A DNA stretch of 64,000 nucleotides from an uncultured Prochlorococcus sp. (GCA_902573045.1 CACGIB010000002.1:8831-72830), one strand, 5' to 3'; shown: positions 9,268 through 19,706, counted from the stretch's first letter. Notes: generated by a model from the letters alone, not told the origin. A program made the numbers and translations.

Positions 9268-10887
9268 TTATTTAGAATGAGCTAATTTCCTTTCGGATAA
9301 AGGACGCACATTTAGGGATTCTTTTAAAGAGGACTTTCCATATTCTCTCTCAAGAATGTCGATAACTGTTTTACCAAATTCGTCTTCAAGATTATCAAAA
9401 GCTTCTAAGCAAACCTGACCAAGTTTTTTCCCTAGTGAGCCTGGATTCCAAAGAAGTTTTCTCGCTGTCCAAGGCATCATGCTCATTGGATTATAATTTG
9501 GCTTCAAAATTTTATGTTCCAGGGCGTACTTCTCCAGAAGAGTGTGAGGTTGCAAACCTATAAAGAATATAGCTGGATCAACTAAGCCTTTACCAAAAAT
9601 ATTTTCTAATTCTCTATGGTAGGCAATTGTTTGTCTTATTGTGCTGGGCGTTTCATCAAAAACATTAAATGAATAATTGACTGAAACATGATTCTTGAAA
9701 CCTGATTTGACTAGCATTCTGCAATTATTTAATACAGTTTCAAGGTCATAAGCTAATCTCATTTTTCTAACAAGTTCTTGAGATCCTGATGTGATACCTA
9801 TTTCAAAGTAGCTCATACCTGTATCAACCATAAGTTGCGCTAGCTCAGCATCAATATTATCTGCTCTGATATATGCAGCCCAATTAATATCGACCCAGCC
9901 TTGGTCCTTAATTGCTTGCAGGAGTATTTTTGCATCTTCAATATGTTTTTTGGCTGGAATAAACTGTGCATCAGTGAACCAAAATCCCCTTACTCCAAGA
10001 TCATATAATTGCTTCATTTCTTTGATTACTTCATTTACAGGATTAACGCGAACTTGTTTCCCCTCGACAACTGTGTAAACACAGAAACAACAATTATGCG
10101 GACAACCTCTTTTCGTTTGTACTCCTACGTAATAATCTCCACCTTCTATATACCAATCGAATTCAGGCCATATTGATTTAATATATTTATAGTTGCAAGC
10201 AGTTTTAACAGTTCCTGAAGGTTGCTCATGTATTAATTTGTTGCGAGGTTTTTGTCCAGCAATGTAACATCTTTCATCTTCTATTGAATCTCCTCTAATG
10301 ATTTTTTCTATGAGATTTTCTCCCTCTCCAACTGATACAACAGTACCTTTTGGGAGAAGACCTCCCAATTGTTCATAGAAGACACTAACAGCTCCACCTC
10401 CTAAAATTACTTTTACATTTTTATTATATTTTTCTGCTCTTTTTAGTCCCATCTTGACTAAAGAAGTATTTCTATATATTTCTCCATAATGAGATGCAAT
10501 TAATTTTAATCCTCCCCATGAACCTCTAATTTTTTTAAGGATATTTTTTGAGTAGAAAACTTCAAAAGAGTTTTGTAGAGGATTTCCACTCCTACCATCA
10601 ACAGGTGCATAAATTTGTATATCTCTCCATGAAAAAATGATTAGGTGTGGTCTAAATTGATCGATTTTTCTAGCCAAATAATTGGAAACTTTATTAGATG
10701 GAATGATTGCTAGATCAATGAATTGCTGCTCTAAACTTGGAAAACATTTATGTATATGGTCAGCTAAATAAATAGGTCCTATTGGAAATATTGGATTACA
10801 TGGCAATCTTACAGTTAGTATTTTTCCATAGTGCTTTCTTTGGTAATTTTTTTTATTTAATTTTTCCAGCTTCAAATTAAAATTCAT
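9268..10887 (-). CDS. B12-binding-type radical SAM protein
   Basis: The 539-residue protein has an N-terminal Rossmann-like region resembling a cobalamin-binding domain (about residues 20-210) and a radical SAM core with the cluster motif C-x3-C-x2-C in KRGCPHNCCFCVY. Further core motifs are VRGFWFTDAQF and MSYFEIGITSGSQELVRKM. Such enzymes perform methylations or rearrangements on unknown substrates. I recall cyanobacterial members being named for photosystem II high-light acclimation, but nothing in this sequence proves that. It stands alone on the minus strand, 106 bases from the glycosyltransferase upstream. Confidence 0.85.
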   Translation of the reverse strand: MNFNLKLEKLNKKNYQRKHYGKILTVRLPCNPIFPIGPIYLADHIHKCFPSLEQQFIDLAIIPSNKVSNYLARKIDQFRPHLIIFSWRDIQIYAPVDGRSGNPLQNSFEVFYSKNILKKIRGSWGGLKLIASHYGEIYRNTSLVKMGLKRAEKYNKNVKVILGGGAVSVFYEQLGGLLPKGTVVSVGEGENLIEKIIRGDSIEDERCYIAGQKPRNKLIHEQPSGTVKTACNYKYIKSIWPEFDWYIEGGDYYVGVQTKRGCPHNCCFCVYTVVEGKQVRVNPVNEVIKEMKQLYDLGVRGFWFTDAQFIPAKKHIEDAKILLQAIKDQGWVDINWAAYIRADNIDAELAQLMVDTGMSYFEIGITSGSQELVRKMRLAYDLETVLNNCRMLVKSGFKNHVSVNYSFNVFDETPSTIRQTIAYHRELENIFGKGLVDPAIFFIGLQPHTLLEKYALEHKILKPNYNPMSMMPWTARKLLWNPGSLGKKLGQVCLEAFDNLEDEFGKTVIDILEREYGKSSLKESLNVRPLSERKLAHSK

Positions 10888-10993
10888 GTTATGAAATTTA
10901 ATGAATTTATTTCACTTAAGAATCTAACTACTTTATTACTAATTTGGAGAAATTAAAAATCCAAAGAAAATACTTGCAAAAATTTTATTTAAT

Positions 10994-12085
10994 TCAGATA
11001 TCAGAAATCATATAAATCCAGCATACTTTGAGAAGTTTTAATCCATCAATCCATCTTGATATATTTGGCGCTCCAGATTTTCTAGCGTAATATCTAACAG
11101 GATAATTTAGTATTTTAATATTATTGTTTGCAGCTTCGAATATTATTGTAAAGTCTCCAAATGGGTCAGACTTGGAATCCCAACTTCCGTTTTGTTTCAT
11201 AAGTTGAAAGAATTTTCTTGAAAAAACTTTTGTTCCACAGAGTGAATCTGATACAGGCTTATTTATGAGAATTGATAGAAAAATTGCGAAGAGTCTATTT
11301 CCTATATAATTTGCCCATCTCATCGCATCTTTTTCCATTGGAAAAGTTGTGCGAGCGCAATTAATTAGGATATTTTTATTTTTGGTTGATTCCATAATTG
11401 CTGCGATACTGTCATCAATATCTACAGTAAAATCACTATCAATTATGGCAAGGGTCTCACCTGAAGAAATATTAAATCCCTCTACGACTGCATTTTTCTT
11501 CCCTTTAGAAGTTTGTTTTAAAAGAGATATCTTGAAGAAACTTGAGAAATTTTCTTTTAATTCTTTCAAAATGTCATATGTATTATCGTTGCTATTACCT
11601 TCAACAAATATGATTTCTAATTTATTGGGAATATCTTTGAATTTATTTAAAGCTTGAATTAGTAGTTCTTTATTACCAGCTTCATTTCTTGCAGGAATTA
11701 CTATCGATATTAAATGTTTGGAGATATTCTCGCGGTACTTGTAAAAAACTATTTCTAGTTCGTAGGCAAGTTGTTTTATGACTGGTATTTTGCGAAAAAT
11801 ATTTTTAAGAGATTGTGGAATTCCCTTAGTGAGCAGAGGTGTTAATTTCTTTGCTTTCCATCTAATTGATCTGTAGTTGTAAATTTCCGCTAGAGATTCA
11901 ATATCGCATAAAGTTATTCTTGCTTTGCTTGTGGTTTCTCTAAAAATTCTTGAATCAAATCTTAGCCATCTTGTGATTGGTTCCCAAGTATTACCTCTGA
12001 CTTTAATGGAAATAAATTCGTTATTATCTTTGAATAATTGATGAAGTTCATTATTAGTTAAATTCCAACTATTAACAGATTTCAT
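10994..12085 (-). CDS. Family 2 glycosyltransferase
   Basis: This 363-residue protein has an N-terminal region of about 125 residues of unknown type, followed by a GT-A glycosyltransferase domain. Visible motifs are ISIVIPARNEAGN (nucleotide-sugar binding start), FVEGNSNDNT and AIIDSDFTVD, which supplies the DxD-like metal-binding residues. It has one possible hydrophobic segment (LFAIFLSILI) but is not clearly membrane-spanning. It probably transfers a sugar in envelope polysaccharide or lipid glycosylation. The GT-C gene upstream on the same strand, 40 bases away, is a likely operon partner; together they could make and transfer a lipid-linked sugar. Confidence 0.85.
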   Translation of the reverse strand: MKSVNSWNLTNNELHQLFKDNNEFISIKVRGNTWEPITRWLRFDSRIFRETTSKARITLCDIESLAEIYNYRSIRWKAKKLTPLLTKGIPQSLKNIFRKIPVIKQLAYELEIVFYKYRENISKHLISIVIPARNEAGNKELLIQALNKFKDIPNKLEIIFVEGNSNDNTYDILKELKENFSSFFKISLLKQTSKGKKNAVVEGFNISSGETLAIIDSDFTVDIDDSIAAIMESTKNKNILINCARTTFPMEKDAMRWANYIGNRLFAIFLSILINKPVSDSLCGTKVFSRKFFQLMKQNGSWDSKSDPFGDFTIIFEAANNNIKILNYPVRYYARKSGAPNISRWIDGLKLLKVCWIYMISDI

Positions 12086-12125
12086 TTTTTGAGTTTAAAA
12101 GACATTTTTACTATATATGGATTTT

Positions 12126-13679
12126 TTACTTTTTTAATATTAATTTCCATGGTTTTAAAATATCATTTTCGTATATCACTTCATAAGAATAAACATTGTT
12201 TTTTATTTTTTTAAAGTCAGTTGTCCATGCTAATTCTGATTTTTTTAACTGATCAATACTCTCTATTCCTTCACCTAGTTTAGGAGTTAATAAAGAAATT
12301 TTTATGATTTTTGATTGCGTTTGAGAATTGTTTATTCCTGATTTATCAACCTTTATTGTTTGGTTTTTTACTATATCAAGAGATGATATATATTCCATTC
12401 TTTCTCTTAGTTCTCTTGATCTATCAGTGAATAATCCTGATTGCAAAAGAAACGAAGTTAGTAAGTAAGGCCCAATTATAAGAGGTATTAATACATCTTT
12501 GAATGAGTTTTTATGTTTTATAAATGACCAAGAAAGTCCGAATAACAATAATCCAAGGGTTAGGAATGTATTTCCCTTAGAGTTCAAGTTAATAGTATTT
12601 TTAAAGAAAAAATAATATGTAAAAGTTAGAGCAAATATAAAAAATGGAATTATTTTTGAAGTTATCAATATAAAAATTTGACTATATTTTTTAGAATTAA
12701 ACAAATATTTTATTCCTATATAAGTATTTAATGAAAAAATAGATGAAATTTGTAGAGCATAATAGGGAGTTTTAGTAGAGAAAATACTCAGAGTCGATAT
12801 TAATATTAGGGGGAAAAAAGTGAGTATGTATCTATTCTCTTTACTTTGGGATATGTTACTTATTGTGCCAATAATTGCGAAAAAACTCCATGGCAGGAAC
12901 GTTGCTGGGATATTCCAAAAATAATAGTAAAAAGGATTTGTAAATGTATTTTTATTAGAAAGAAAGTTAAACTTTTCAATTAAATAAAAAATAATATTTT
13001 TCTCTAAATAAGGGTCGATAGAAAACGCCCAAAATAAATAAGGAAGAAATCCAATTAGTAGTCCCAGCCAAAAGAATTTGCTTAAAAAAAGATTCTTTTT
13101 AATAAAAAGATATGGTGAAAGTGATAATAAAGGTACAAATACTAAAAAAGTTTTCATCATAAAAGCTAAGCCAATCCAAATTCCAAAAAGCATAATATTG
13201 AATTTGTTATCTTTACTTTTGATTTTGACTAGAGATAATACCCCAATAGTTACTAAGCATGAATAGATGATATCTTGAGTGGCTAAGTGTGAGTAGTCAA
13301 ACCATAGATATGTAGTAGCAAGTATTAGTGGGGATATAATTGCATATTTTTTATTCAATAATTCTTCATGTAATTTATAAGTTATGAATAACATCAATAT
13401 TGAAGCTGCTGTTGTGGGTAGATAGGCAGAAAAAATATTTCTACCAAATAAGTCTTGCGACTTCGCAATTAAAAACTGCAATCCTATTGTTCTATCTAGA
13501 GTAAATTCATCCCACCAAAGAGGAATTATCCAGTTACCTTTATCAAGTATCCATCTAGCTTGTAATGCATAAAACCCTTCATCAAAAGCAATATAACTTC
13601 TTTTTCCAAAAGAAAATATTAGAGGAACAAAAATAAATAATTTTAAAACAGATTTAAATTTTAAAATTCTATTAATCAT
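12126..13679 (-). CDS. Integral membrane GT-C glycosyltransferase (ArnT/PMT-like)
   Basis: The 517-residue protein has about ten hydrophobic segments and the N-terminal loop YIAFDEGFYALQARWILDKGNW; the acidic DE pair plus the following P-x-WWDE region are typical of the GT83/GT39 family, which uses polyprenyl-phosphate sugars. The C-terminal 100 residues are soluble and probably periplasmic. The target (lipid A analogue, polysaccharide or protein) cannot be told. It is very AT-rich and sits between the family 2 glycosyltransferase and tRNA-Thr, which is the most accessory-looking spot in the window. Confidence 0.85.
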   Translation of the reverse strand: MINRILKFKSVLKLFIFVPLIFSFGKRSYIAFDEGFYALQARWILDKGNWIIPLWWDEFTLDRTIGLQFLIAKSQDLFGRNIFSAYLPTTAASILMLFITYKLHEELLNKKYAIISPLILATTYLWFDYSHLATQDIIYSCLVTIGVLSLVKIKSKDNKFNIMLFGIWIGLAFMMKTFLVFVPLLSLSPYLFIKKNLFLSKFFWLGLLIGFLPYLFWAFSIDPYLEKNIIFYLIEKFNFLSNKNTFTNPFYYYFWNIPATFLPWSFFAIIGTISNISQSKENRYILTFFPLILISTLSIFSTKTPYYALQISSIFSLNTYIGIKYLFNSKKYSQIFILITSKIIPFFIFALTFTYYFFFKNTINLNSKGNTFLTLGLLLFGLSWSFIKHKNSFKDVLIPLIIGPYLLTSFLLQSGLFTDRSRELRERMEYISSLDIVKNQTIKVDKSGINNSQTQSKIIKISLLTPKLGEGIESIDQLKKSELAWTTDFKKIKNNVYSYEVIYENDILKPWKLILKK

Positions 13680-13704
13680 TTTTGTTTTTAATTAACTTTT
13701 GAAA

Positions 13705-13776
13705 TGCCGATAATTGGAATTGAACCAATGACCTACTGTTTACGAGACAGTTGCTCTACCGCTGAGCTATATCGGC
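13705..13776 (-). tRNA. tRNA-Thr (anticodon CGU)
   Basis: The minus strand folds into a 72-base cloverleaf: acceptor GCCGATA pairs with TATCGGC, with discriminator A; the D arm carries AGCTCAGCGGTAGAGC; the anticodon arm is ACTGT-CTCGTAA-ACAGT, giving anticodon CGT for the threonine codon ACG; the T arm contains GGTTCAATTCC. CCA is not encoded. The mature 5' end is at 13776. Confidence 0.96.
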
Positions 13777-13782
13777 AATACT

Positions 13783-13811
13783 AAAATATTGAAATTTTCG
13801 TATAGAATCAA
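13783..13811 (-). promoter_or_regulatory. Candidate promoter of tRNA-Thr
   Basis: On the minus strand a TTGATT box (13806-13811) is separated by 17 bases from a TATTTT box (13783-13788), which lies 6 bases before the mature tRNA 5' end at 13776. Spacing fits a housekeeping sigma promoter, although a start this close would leave almost no 5' leader for RNase P to remove. Confidence 0.4.
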
Positions 13812-13831
13812 TTTTATAATTTTGATGATTA

Positions 13832-14068
13832 ATGTCAAAAATAGATCCTGAATTAAAAAAAAAACTATTGAGCGAATCCCAGGCTCCGTTCAAGGGTTTG
13901 AGGAGAATATTGTGGATAGCCTTTAGTGGTTCAGCATTTTTAGGTCTTTTAATAATGCTTTCCCAAATTGCAACAAGTAATGAATTGCAGCAAAATAATC
14001 TTCTTATACAATTGGGCGCTTGTATATTGTTTCCTACTTTATTATTCTTAGATAGGAATAAAGATTGA
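13832..14068 (+). CDS. DUF3493 small membrane protein (LPA1/Rep27-like)
   Basis: This 78-residue protein has a short charged N-terminus (with the PFKGLRR segment), then two hydrophobic helices (about residues 28-46 and 57-71) and the end LFLDRNKD. The pattern resembles DUF3493, the membrane part shared with plant LPA1 and algal Rep27, which help assemble or repair photosystem II. A thylakoid role is therefore inferred, not shown. It is convergent with infB and divergent from tRNA-Thr. Confidence 0.75.
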   Translation: MSKIDPELKKKLLSESQAPFKGLRRILWIAFSGSAFLGLLIMLSQIATSNELQQNNLLIQLGACILFPTLLFLDRNKD

Positions 14069-14086
14069 TTTAGTTAAATATTTAAT

Positions 14087-17000
14087 TTATTGAGTTAATG
14101 TTCTCTTTTTGGTGACAAATTTGAATGCTTCTATAATGTCTCCATTAATCCAAGAAGAGAATTTATCGCATCCAACTCCACATTCAAATCCAGTATTTAC
14201 TTCTTTAACATCATCTTTAGATCTCTTTAGGGAGTCTAAATTTCCTTCAAAAATTACTTTATCTGATCTAATAACTCTAAGAGAGCAATTCCGTTGTAAT
14301 TTACCAGATTGTATATAACAGCCTGCGATAGCTCCTCTACCAACTGCGAAAGTTGCTCGAACTTCGGCTTTTCCTAATGATTCTTCCACAAGATCAGGTT
14401 CAAGGAGACCTTCCATGGCCAACTGAATATCTTCTAAAAGTTTATAGATTACTTCATATTCTCTTATGTCAACGTCATTAGCATCAGCTGCTCTCTTTGC
14501 TCCTGATGCCAATGAGGTGTTAAACCCGATGATTACTGACCCTGATGCAGCAGCTAGATCTATATCTGTCTCGGTTATTTCTCCAGGAGCAGAAAGGAGA
14601 ACTCTGACTTGGACTTCATTTTTTGGTAATTGTTCTAGTGATCCTAATATCGCTTCAACACTACCTTGAACATCAGCTTTAAGAATTAAGTTTAACTCTT
14701 TTAATTCTCCATCATTTGCTTGAGTTGATAAGGATGATAAGCTAACTCTTCTGGAGGCCATTTGCTGAGCTAATTTTGTGGCTCTTGCATCTGTTGCCCT
14801 GTCTCCGACAATCGCTCGAGCAGTTTTATCATCAGGGTAAACTTCGAATTCATCACCTGCTGTGGGTACTTCACTGAATCCTAGTGCTTCTACAGGGAAT
14901 GATGGTCCTGCTTCTTTGATTCTATTACCATGTTCATCGACCATTGCTCTAATTTTCCCAAGGACTGAACCCGCAGCTAAAACATCCCCAGATTTTAAGG
15001 TTCCATTTTGTACTAACAAAGTAGCCACAGGGCCTTTGGCCTTATCTAGGTGGGCTTCAATAACAGTCCCTTTAGCATATCTGTGAGGGTTAGCCTGTAG
15101 ATCTTCAACTTCTGAAACTAATAAAATCATTTCGAGCAATTTATCAATATTTTGTTTTTTGATCGCACTTACTGGAACCATCACCGTTTCTCCTCCCCAA
15201 TCTTCAGCAATCAAATCTTTTTCTGATAGTTCTTGCTTGACTCTTTCTGGAGATGCCCCTTCTTTGTCAATCTTATTTATTGCTACAACAATTGGTACTT
15301 TTGCGGCCCTTGCATGGCTGATAGCTTCAAGTGTTTGAGGCCTGCAACCATCATCTGCAGCAACCACAAGAACAGCTACATCCGTGACTTTTGTACCTCT
15401 TGCTCTCATGGCTGTAAAGGCTTCATGACCAGGGGTATCAAGAAAAGTTAATTTTTTCTTTTTAGATTCATGTTCAAATTCAACTTGATAAGCCCCTATA
15501 TGTTGAGTGATTCCTCCTGCTTCTCCCGAAGCTACCCTTGACTCTCTGATGGAATCTAAAAGACTTGTTTTGCCATGATCTACATGACCCATTACTGTAA
15601 TTACAGGTGGTCTTTTTATTAGACTATCAATATCTTCTGACTCAATCATATCTACTGTTTTCTCCGCAGCTTCTTGGATATCATCTTGTAAGACAGGTAC
15701 CCCAAATTCTTCTGCTACCGTTTCGATAGTTGCCAAGTCAAGCGATTGAGTAACGGTTGCAGTAATTCCTTTAAAGAAAAGAGATTTTATTATCTCAGAA
15801 CTTTCAAGACTTAATTTATCGGCTAGTTCTTGAACTGTTAAATTATCTTCGGGGACTATTATCATTTCAGGTCTTACTTGTTTGGCTTCTTTGGCAGCTT
15901 TTAACTCCATAGCTCTTCTTTTCTGCCTTTGCCTGGTCGTCTCTTTTTTCTTCTTCTTAAATTGTTTTATAGATTTTTGAGATTTGGTTTCATCAGACTT
16001 TTCTTTCTTAGGGCGTGCCAAACTAGCTGATAAAATAGAAATTTTCTCGCCTGAATATCCACTGGTTTCAGATGTTAAAGAATCATCATTCTCACCGATA
16101 ATATGAACTTTCTGTCTTTGTTTTTGGGGATTTTTGGTTCTTAATGCTTCAAGTTTAGCGCTATCATCCCAGTCTGTTTTTCTAGGTTTATTAGAACTAT
16201 TTGAAAATGCTCTATTAGGTGGTTTTTTGGAACTTGGAGTGGCGTTTGGTCTATTATTTGGAGCTTTTACCTTTTGTTTAGTGGTCTCAGTATTTTGTTT
16301 TTCGTTATTCTTTATAACTTGTTTGTTATTTTGAGATTTGTTAGTTTTTTGAAGTTGTAAAAGTTCATTAGGCGATACAGGCTTCCTAATCCCAGGTGAA
16401 TTTTGACCATTGAATCTAGAATTAGGCCTATTAGGCATGCCAGGTCTATTAGGAGCACCAGGTTTATTAGGATTAACTTGTCTATTGTAGGATCCAGGTC
16501 TGGCTTGATCTGATGGTTTATTTCTTAATCCAGGCCTATTGGGCATGCCAGGTCTATTAGGAGTACCAGGCCTATTAGGATTAGCTTGTCTACTATAGGA
16601 TCCAGGTCTGGCTTGATCCGATGGTCTATTTCTTAATCCAGGCCTGTTAGGAGCTCCAGGTCTATTTGAGAAAGTTTGTTTAAAAGAATTGTTTTTCTTA
16701 TTGTTACTTTGCTGATTGATATCCTCTCTTCTTATAGGAGCTCCAACGAGTTCAGGGGGATTTGCTTTATTATTAGAGTTTTTTGTTTTAGGTTTGTTTG
16801 TATTTTGATCAGGTTTGTTTGATAGTTTTCTTTTCTCCTCTGAATTGAAGAATTTCTGAGATGATTCATTAGATTTAACATTATTATTTATATTTTTGGG
16901 CTTTGCAATTAATTCAATAGTGCTTTTTGAAGGATTTTTACTTGGGGGTATAGTGTTATTTCGGAAAGTTTTTTTATCTTGTTTAAAGTTTTGTGAAGGT

Positions 17001-17440
17001 TGAGGTTTTATATTTTGATTTATACGATTGGCTTGAGATTGCGAACTTTTTACAATAGTCGGTTTATTGAGATTTTTAGGTTGATTTGAAATTATTTTTA
17101 GACTCTCAGGTTTATTTAGAGGTTTTATCAATAATGGATTTTTGTTTGGATTATCTTTGAGAGGTTTCTCTTTTAAAGCAGGTTTACCTTCTTTGTTTTG
17201 TTTGTAATTATCATTTTTAATTGAAGGCTTGTTAATGGAAAGAATTTTTTTATCTGTATTTTTATCTGTATTTTTTTTATTAATAAGATTTTTTATTTTT
17301 TTTGCTTCCTCTGCACTAATTGAACTGCTATGACTTTTTACTGATATTGAAAGTTTTTGAGCGGCATCCAATATATCTTTATTTTCCAGATTTAAGTCTC
17401 TGGAAAGTTCGTAAATTCTGATTTTATCGCTGATAGTCAT
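14087..17440 (-). CDS. infB: Translation initiation factor IF-2
   Basis: IF-2 places initiator tRNA on the 30S subunit. The 1117-residue protein has an N-terminal IF2_N motif ([20 protein letters not shown]), a long Asn/Pro/Lys-rich disordered linker (about 55-480), a second IF2_N-like segment ([22 protein letters not shown]), and the GTPase core with GHVDHGKT near residue 617, DTPGHEAF and NKID, then domains II-IV. The linker contains a 36-residue tandem duplication (DNA 16434-16649) rich in NRPG. It ends the rimP-nusA-ylxR-infB operon, 47 bases after ylxR. Confidence 0.98.
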   Translation of the reverse strand: MTISDKIRIYELSRDLNLENKDILDAAQKLSISVKSHSSSISAEEAKKIKNLINKKNTDKNTDKKILSINKPSIKNDNYKQNKEGKPALKEKPLKDNPNKNPLLIKPLNKPESLKIISNQPKNLNKPTIVKSSQSQANRINQNIKPQPSQNFKQDKKTFRNNTIPPSKNPSKSTIELIAKPKNINNNVKSNESSQKFFNSEEKRKLSNKPDQNTNKPKTKNSNNKANPPELVGAPIRREDINQQSNNKKNNSFKQTFSNRPGAPNRPGLRNRPSDQARPGSYSRQANPNRPGTPNRPGMPNRPGLRNKPSDQARPGSYNRQVNPNKPGAPNRPGMPNRPNSRFNGQNSPGIRKPVSPNELLQLQKTNKSQNNKQVIKNNEKQNTETTKQKVKAPNNRPNATPSSKKPPNRAFSNSSNKPRKTDWDDSAKLEALRTKNPQKQRQKVHIIGENDDSLTSETSGYSGEKISILSASLARPKKEKSDETKSQKSIKQFKKKKKETTRQRQKRRAMELKAAKEAKQVRPEMIIVPEDNLTVQELADKLSLESSEIIKSLFFKGITATVTQSLDLATIETVAEEFGVPVLQDDIQEAAEKTVDMIESEDIDSLIKRPPVITVMGHVDHGKTSLLDSIRESRVASGEAGGITQHIGAYQVEFEHESKKKKLTFLDTPGHEAFTAMRARGTKVTDVAVLVVAADDGCRPQTLEAISHARAAKVPIVVAINKIDKEGASPERVKQELSEKDLIAEDWGGETVMVPVSAIKKQNIDKLLEMILLVSEVEDLQANPHRYAKGTVIEAHLDKAKGPVATLLVQNGTLKSGDVLAAGSVLGKIRAMVDEHGNRIKEAGPSFPVEALGFSEVPTAGDEFEVYPDDKTARAIVGDRATDARATKLAQQMASRRVSLSSLSTQANDGELKELNLILKADVQGSVEAILGSLEQLPKNEVQVRVLLSAPGEITETDIDLAAASGSVIIGFNTSLASGAKRAADANDVDIREYEVIYKLLEDIQLAMEGLLEPDLVEESLGKAEVRATFAVGRGAIAGCYIQSGKLQRNCSLRVIRSDKVIFEGNLDSLKRSKDDVKEVNTGFECGVGCDKFSSWINGDIIEAFKFVTKKRTLTQ
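16434..16649 (-). repeat. Two 108-bp tandem repeats inside infB
   Basis: Two consecutive 108-base units (16434-16541 and 16542-16649) begin with the same GGCATGCCAGGTCTATTAGG and differ at about ten positions by eye. The unit is exactly 36 codons, so the reading frame is kept. It encodes an NRPG-, SDQARPGSY- and RQ.NPN-containing stretch in the disordered linker of IF-2. Confidence 0.9.
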
Positions 17441-17487
17441 TTAATCTGTTTTGTACTCTTTTTGAAATTGAAGAGGAATTAATTTAA

Positions 17488-17769
17488 TTATATTCCCTTA
17501 TTGGGATAGTCATTGTAGCTTGTAATTTCTTTTTCAAAAATATCAATAAATTCAGGATCTAAAGACATTTTTAGAGCTTTTTGAAGCTTTTTTTTGATCT
17601 TTGAATCTGAGTAACATTTTTTTGACTTGCAAATGTAAGCTGATCGCCCCATCCCCCTTTGAAACATAATGCCTTGCTTATGATCTTTGGTAATCTTTAA
17701 AAGGTTTTTCCTGTCATATGTTTTTCTACATGAAATGCATATACGCATAACAGGTGTTTGTTGTGTCAC
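17488..17769 (-). CDS. ylxR: YlxR family RNA-binding protein (DUF448)
   Basis: The 93-residue protein matches the YlxR/DUF448 family: RICISCRKTYDRKNLLKI at the start, GRSAYIC in the middle, and a lysine-rich helix. The family is found between nusA and infB in many bacteria and is thought to bind RNA or nucleoid components. The start is GTG, overlapping the nusA stop codon in a GTGA arrangement, which indicates translational coupling. Function beyond that is not known here. Confidence 0.9.
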   Translation of the reverse strand: MTQQTPVMRICISCRKTYDRKNLLKITKDHKQGIMFQRGMGRSAYICKSKKCYSDSKIKKKLQKALKMSLDPEFIDIFEKEITSYNDYPNKGI

Positions 17770-19169
17770 CGTTTTCTCTCCTCTTTGGAGGTTATTTCAC
17801 TATCTTGAACAGTCTCTAATTGATCATTATCTGAGAAGGTCTCTCCTTCATATATTTCTTGTCCATATTCTTCATCATCTTCGGGAAGGGGATAAAGCTC
17901 TCGTAATCTTGCATCTTCTGCAGCACGCTCAGCTTGTTCTGCTTCTAATCTCAGCTCTGCTTCTCGTTGGAGTTTCTCTTCATCTTCTCGTTGTCTTATT
18001 AATTCAAAGACTGCAGTATCTTCTGCTTCTTGATCGTATTCATGTGAGTTTTTTACATCAATCTTCCAGCCAGTTAATCTTGCAGCGAGTCTTACATTTT
18101 GACCTTCTCTACCAATTGCGAGACTCAATTGATCAGGAGGAACTAGTACGTGCGCATGTTGTCCTTCTGGGTCAACTAGTCTCACAAGATCGACTTTCGC
18201 AGGACTTAAAGAATTTAAAATATACTGAATTGGGTCAGATGACCATTTGATTACATCGATTTTTTCTCCTCTTAATTCATTAACTACTTGTTGAATTCTT
18301 GCTCCTCTAGCTCCAATACAGGCTCCTACAGGATCAACTTCTTGTTCAACACTATCAACAGCCACTTTTGTTCTTGGGCCAACAGCTCTTGAAGGAGGAT
18401 TTGCTTCTCTTGAAACAGCAACAATTTTTACTGTACCTTCTTGAATTTCCGGTACTTCATTTTCAAATAAGTAAACGACTAATCCCGCATTTGCTCTACT
18501 TACAAAGAGTTGTGGACCTTTTCTAGCTATTTCGCTAACTTCTTTCAAGAATACTTTGAAAGTTGCATTCGCTCTGTAATTATCATTTGGTAATTGATCT
18601 CTTTTGGGAAGTTCGGCCTCCACTTCAGGTCTTCCAATCCCTGAACTAACTCCCATAATTACTGATTGTCTTTCAAATCTTATAACTCTTGCAGTTAAAA
18701 CAGGATCTTCCAAATCTGCAAATTCTTCCTGGATCATTTTTCTTTGTTGATCTCTTAATTTTTGTGCTAAAACTTGCTTTGTTGTTGAAGCAGCCATTCG
18801 CCCAAAATCCTCTTTTTCTGGAGTAACGTCTAAAACAACAGTGTCACCTATTTGAGCATCATCAGCGACTTGTTTTACTTCTACTAAAGATATTTGATGA
18901 TCTTCGCTCTCAACTTCTTCAACAATTATTTTACTTGATAAAATTCTATACCCTTCTTCATCTAAATCTAGTCCAACATCGAAATTACTAAAGTATTCTT
19001 CATCAAATGGATCTTCGTTAACTCCAATGTAAAATGTTTTCCTATATTTTTCGTAGCCTTTTAATAAAGCCTCGCGTAAGGCAGTTTCGACGATATTAGG
19101 AGGTAACTTTTTTTCCTCACTAATATCGTCAATAAGATTGTTTAGACCTGGGAGAATAACTAATGCCAT
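17766..19169 (-). CDS. nusA: Transcription termination/antitermination factor NusA
   Basis: NusA binds RNA polymerase and controls pausing, termination and antitermination. The 467 residues show the N-terminal RNAP-binding domain (LREALLKGYEKYRKTFYIG), an S1 domain, and two KH domains (GACIGARGARIQQVVNELRGEKID and SLAIGREGQNVRLAARLTGW). As in other cyanobacteria there are no C-terminal AR repeats; instead the end is an acidic, probably disordered tail. It lies between rimP (33-base gap) and ylxR (4-base overlap). Confidence 0.98.
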   Translation of the reverse strand: MALVILPGLNNLIDDISEEKKLPPNIVETALREALLKGYEKYRKTFYIGVNEDPFDEEYFSNFDVGLDLDEEGYRILSSKIIVEEVESEDHQISLVEVKQVADDAQIGDTVVLDVTPEKEDFGRMAASTTKQVLAQKLRDQQRKMIQEEFADLEDPVLTARVIRFERQSVIMGVSSGIGRPEVEAELPKRDQLPNDNYRANATFKVFLKEVSEIARKGPQLFVSRANAGLVVYLFENEVPEIQEGTVKIVAVSREANPPSRAVGPRTKVAVDSVEQEVDPVGACIGARGARIQQVVNELRGEKIDVIKWSSDPIQYILNSLSPAKVDLVRLVDPEGQHAHVLVPPDQLSLAIGREGQNVRLAARLTGWKIDVKNSHEYDQEAEDTAVFELIRQREDEEKLQREAELRLEAEQAERAAEDARLRELYPLPEDDEEYGQEIYEGETFSDNDQLETVQDSEITSKEERKR

Positions 19170-19202
19170 CTATGATGGGGAAATGGATAATGTTTGAAAT
19201 AA

Positions 19203-19706
19203 TTAATCTTTTAATGAACAAAGACTAATCTTAAGTACTTCATTAAAAGGGATTTTTTTAATCTTTCCTTTAATGTTAATGGCTAAATAATCTTTAGACT
19301 TTTCATAAAGTAAACCATTCAGAAATTTTTGTTTGGAAATTTTTTGGTTTAACTCAACATTAACTGGGAAACCCTTAAAAGTTTTGAAGTCTCTTTCTGA
19401 GGTTAATTCATCACTGACCCCTTGACTACTTATTTCTAACACATATGAACAATTTAAAAGATTTGAATTTTCTATTTCTTCAGATGCTGGGTTATTAAAT
19501 AAAGCACAATCATCAAGTGAAATATCATCGCCATTAGTTTTTTTTATAACGATTTCAATAACAGTTGGATTTTGATTAGTTTTAATATTTAAACTGCAGA
19601 TTTCGAAATTCCATAAATTGGCAACTTCTTTTAAAAGATTTTCTAGTTTAATTTTGTTTTCTTTATTCAAATTTATATATGCAAATTGATTTAAAATAAT
19701 TTTCAC
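19203..19706 (-). CDS. rimP: Ribosome maturation factor RimP
   Basis: RimP helps mature the 30S subunit. The 167-residue protein has the expected length, the N-terminal domain ending in the family segment [20 protein letters not shown] (usual form LEVSSPG...L), and a C-terminal SH3-like domain with [20 protein letters not shown]. It is the first gene of the rimP-nusA-ylxR-infB operon, and the 122 bases upstream are shared with the divergent HtrA gene. Confidence 0.93.
   Translation of the reverse strand: MKIILNQFAYINLNKENKIKLENLLKEVANLWNFEICSLNIKTNQNPTVIEIVIKKTNGDDISLDDCALFNNPASEEIENSNLLNCSYVLEISSQGVSDELTSERDFKTFKGFPVNVELNQKISKQKFLNGLLYEKSKDYLAINIKGKIKKIPFNEVLKISLCSLKD

Noticed and set aside
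13705..13776. tRNA-Thr as an integration attachment site
   Set aside because: I searched the nearby sequence by eye for a repeat of its 3' end and found none; no integrase is present.
17687..18250. 187-residue plus-strand frame
   Set aside because: It lies antisense to nusA and ylxR, both clearly real, and has a leucine-rich composition expected from the complement of their codons.
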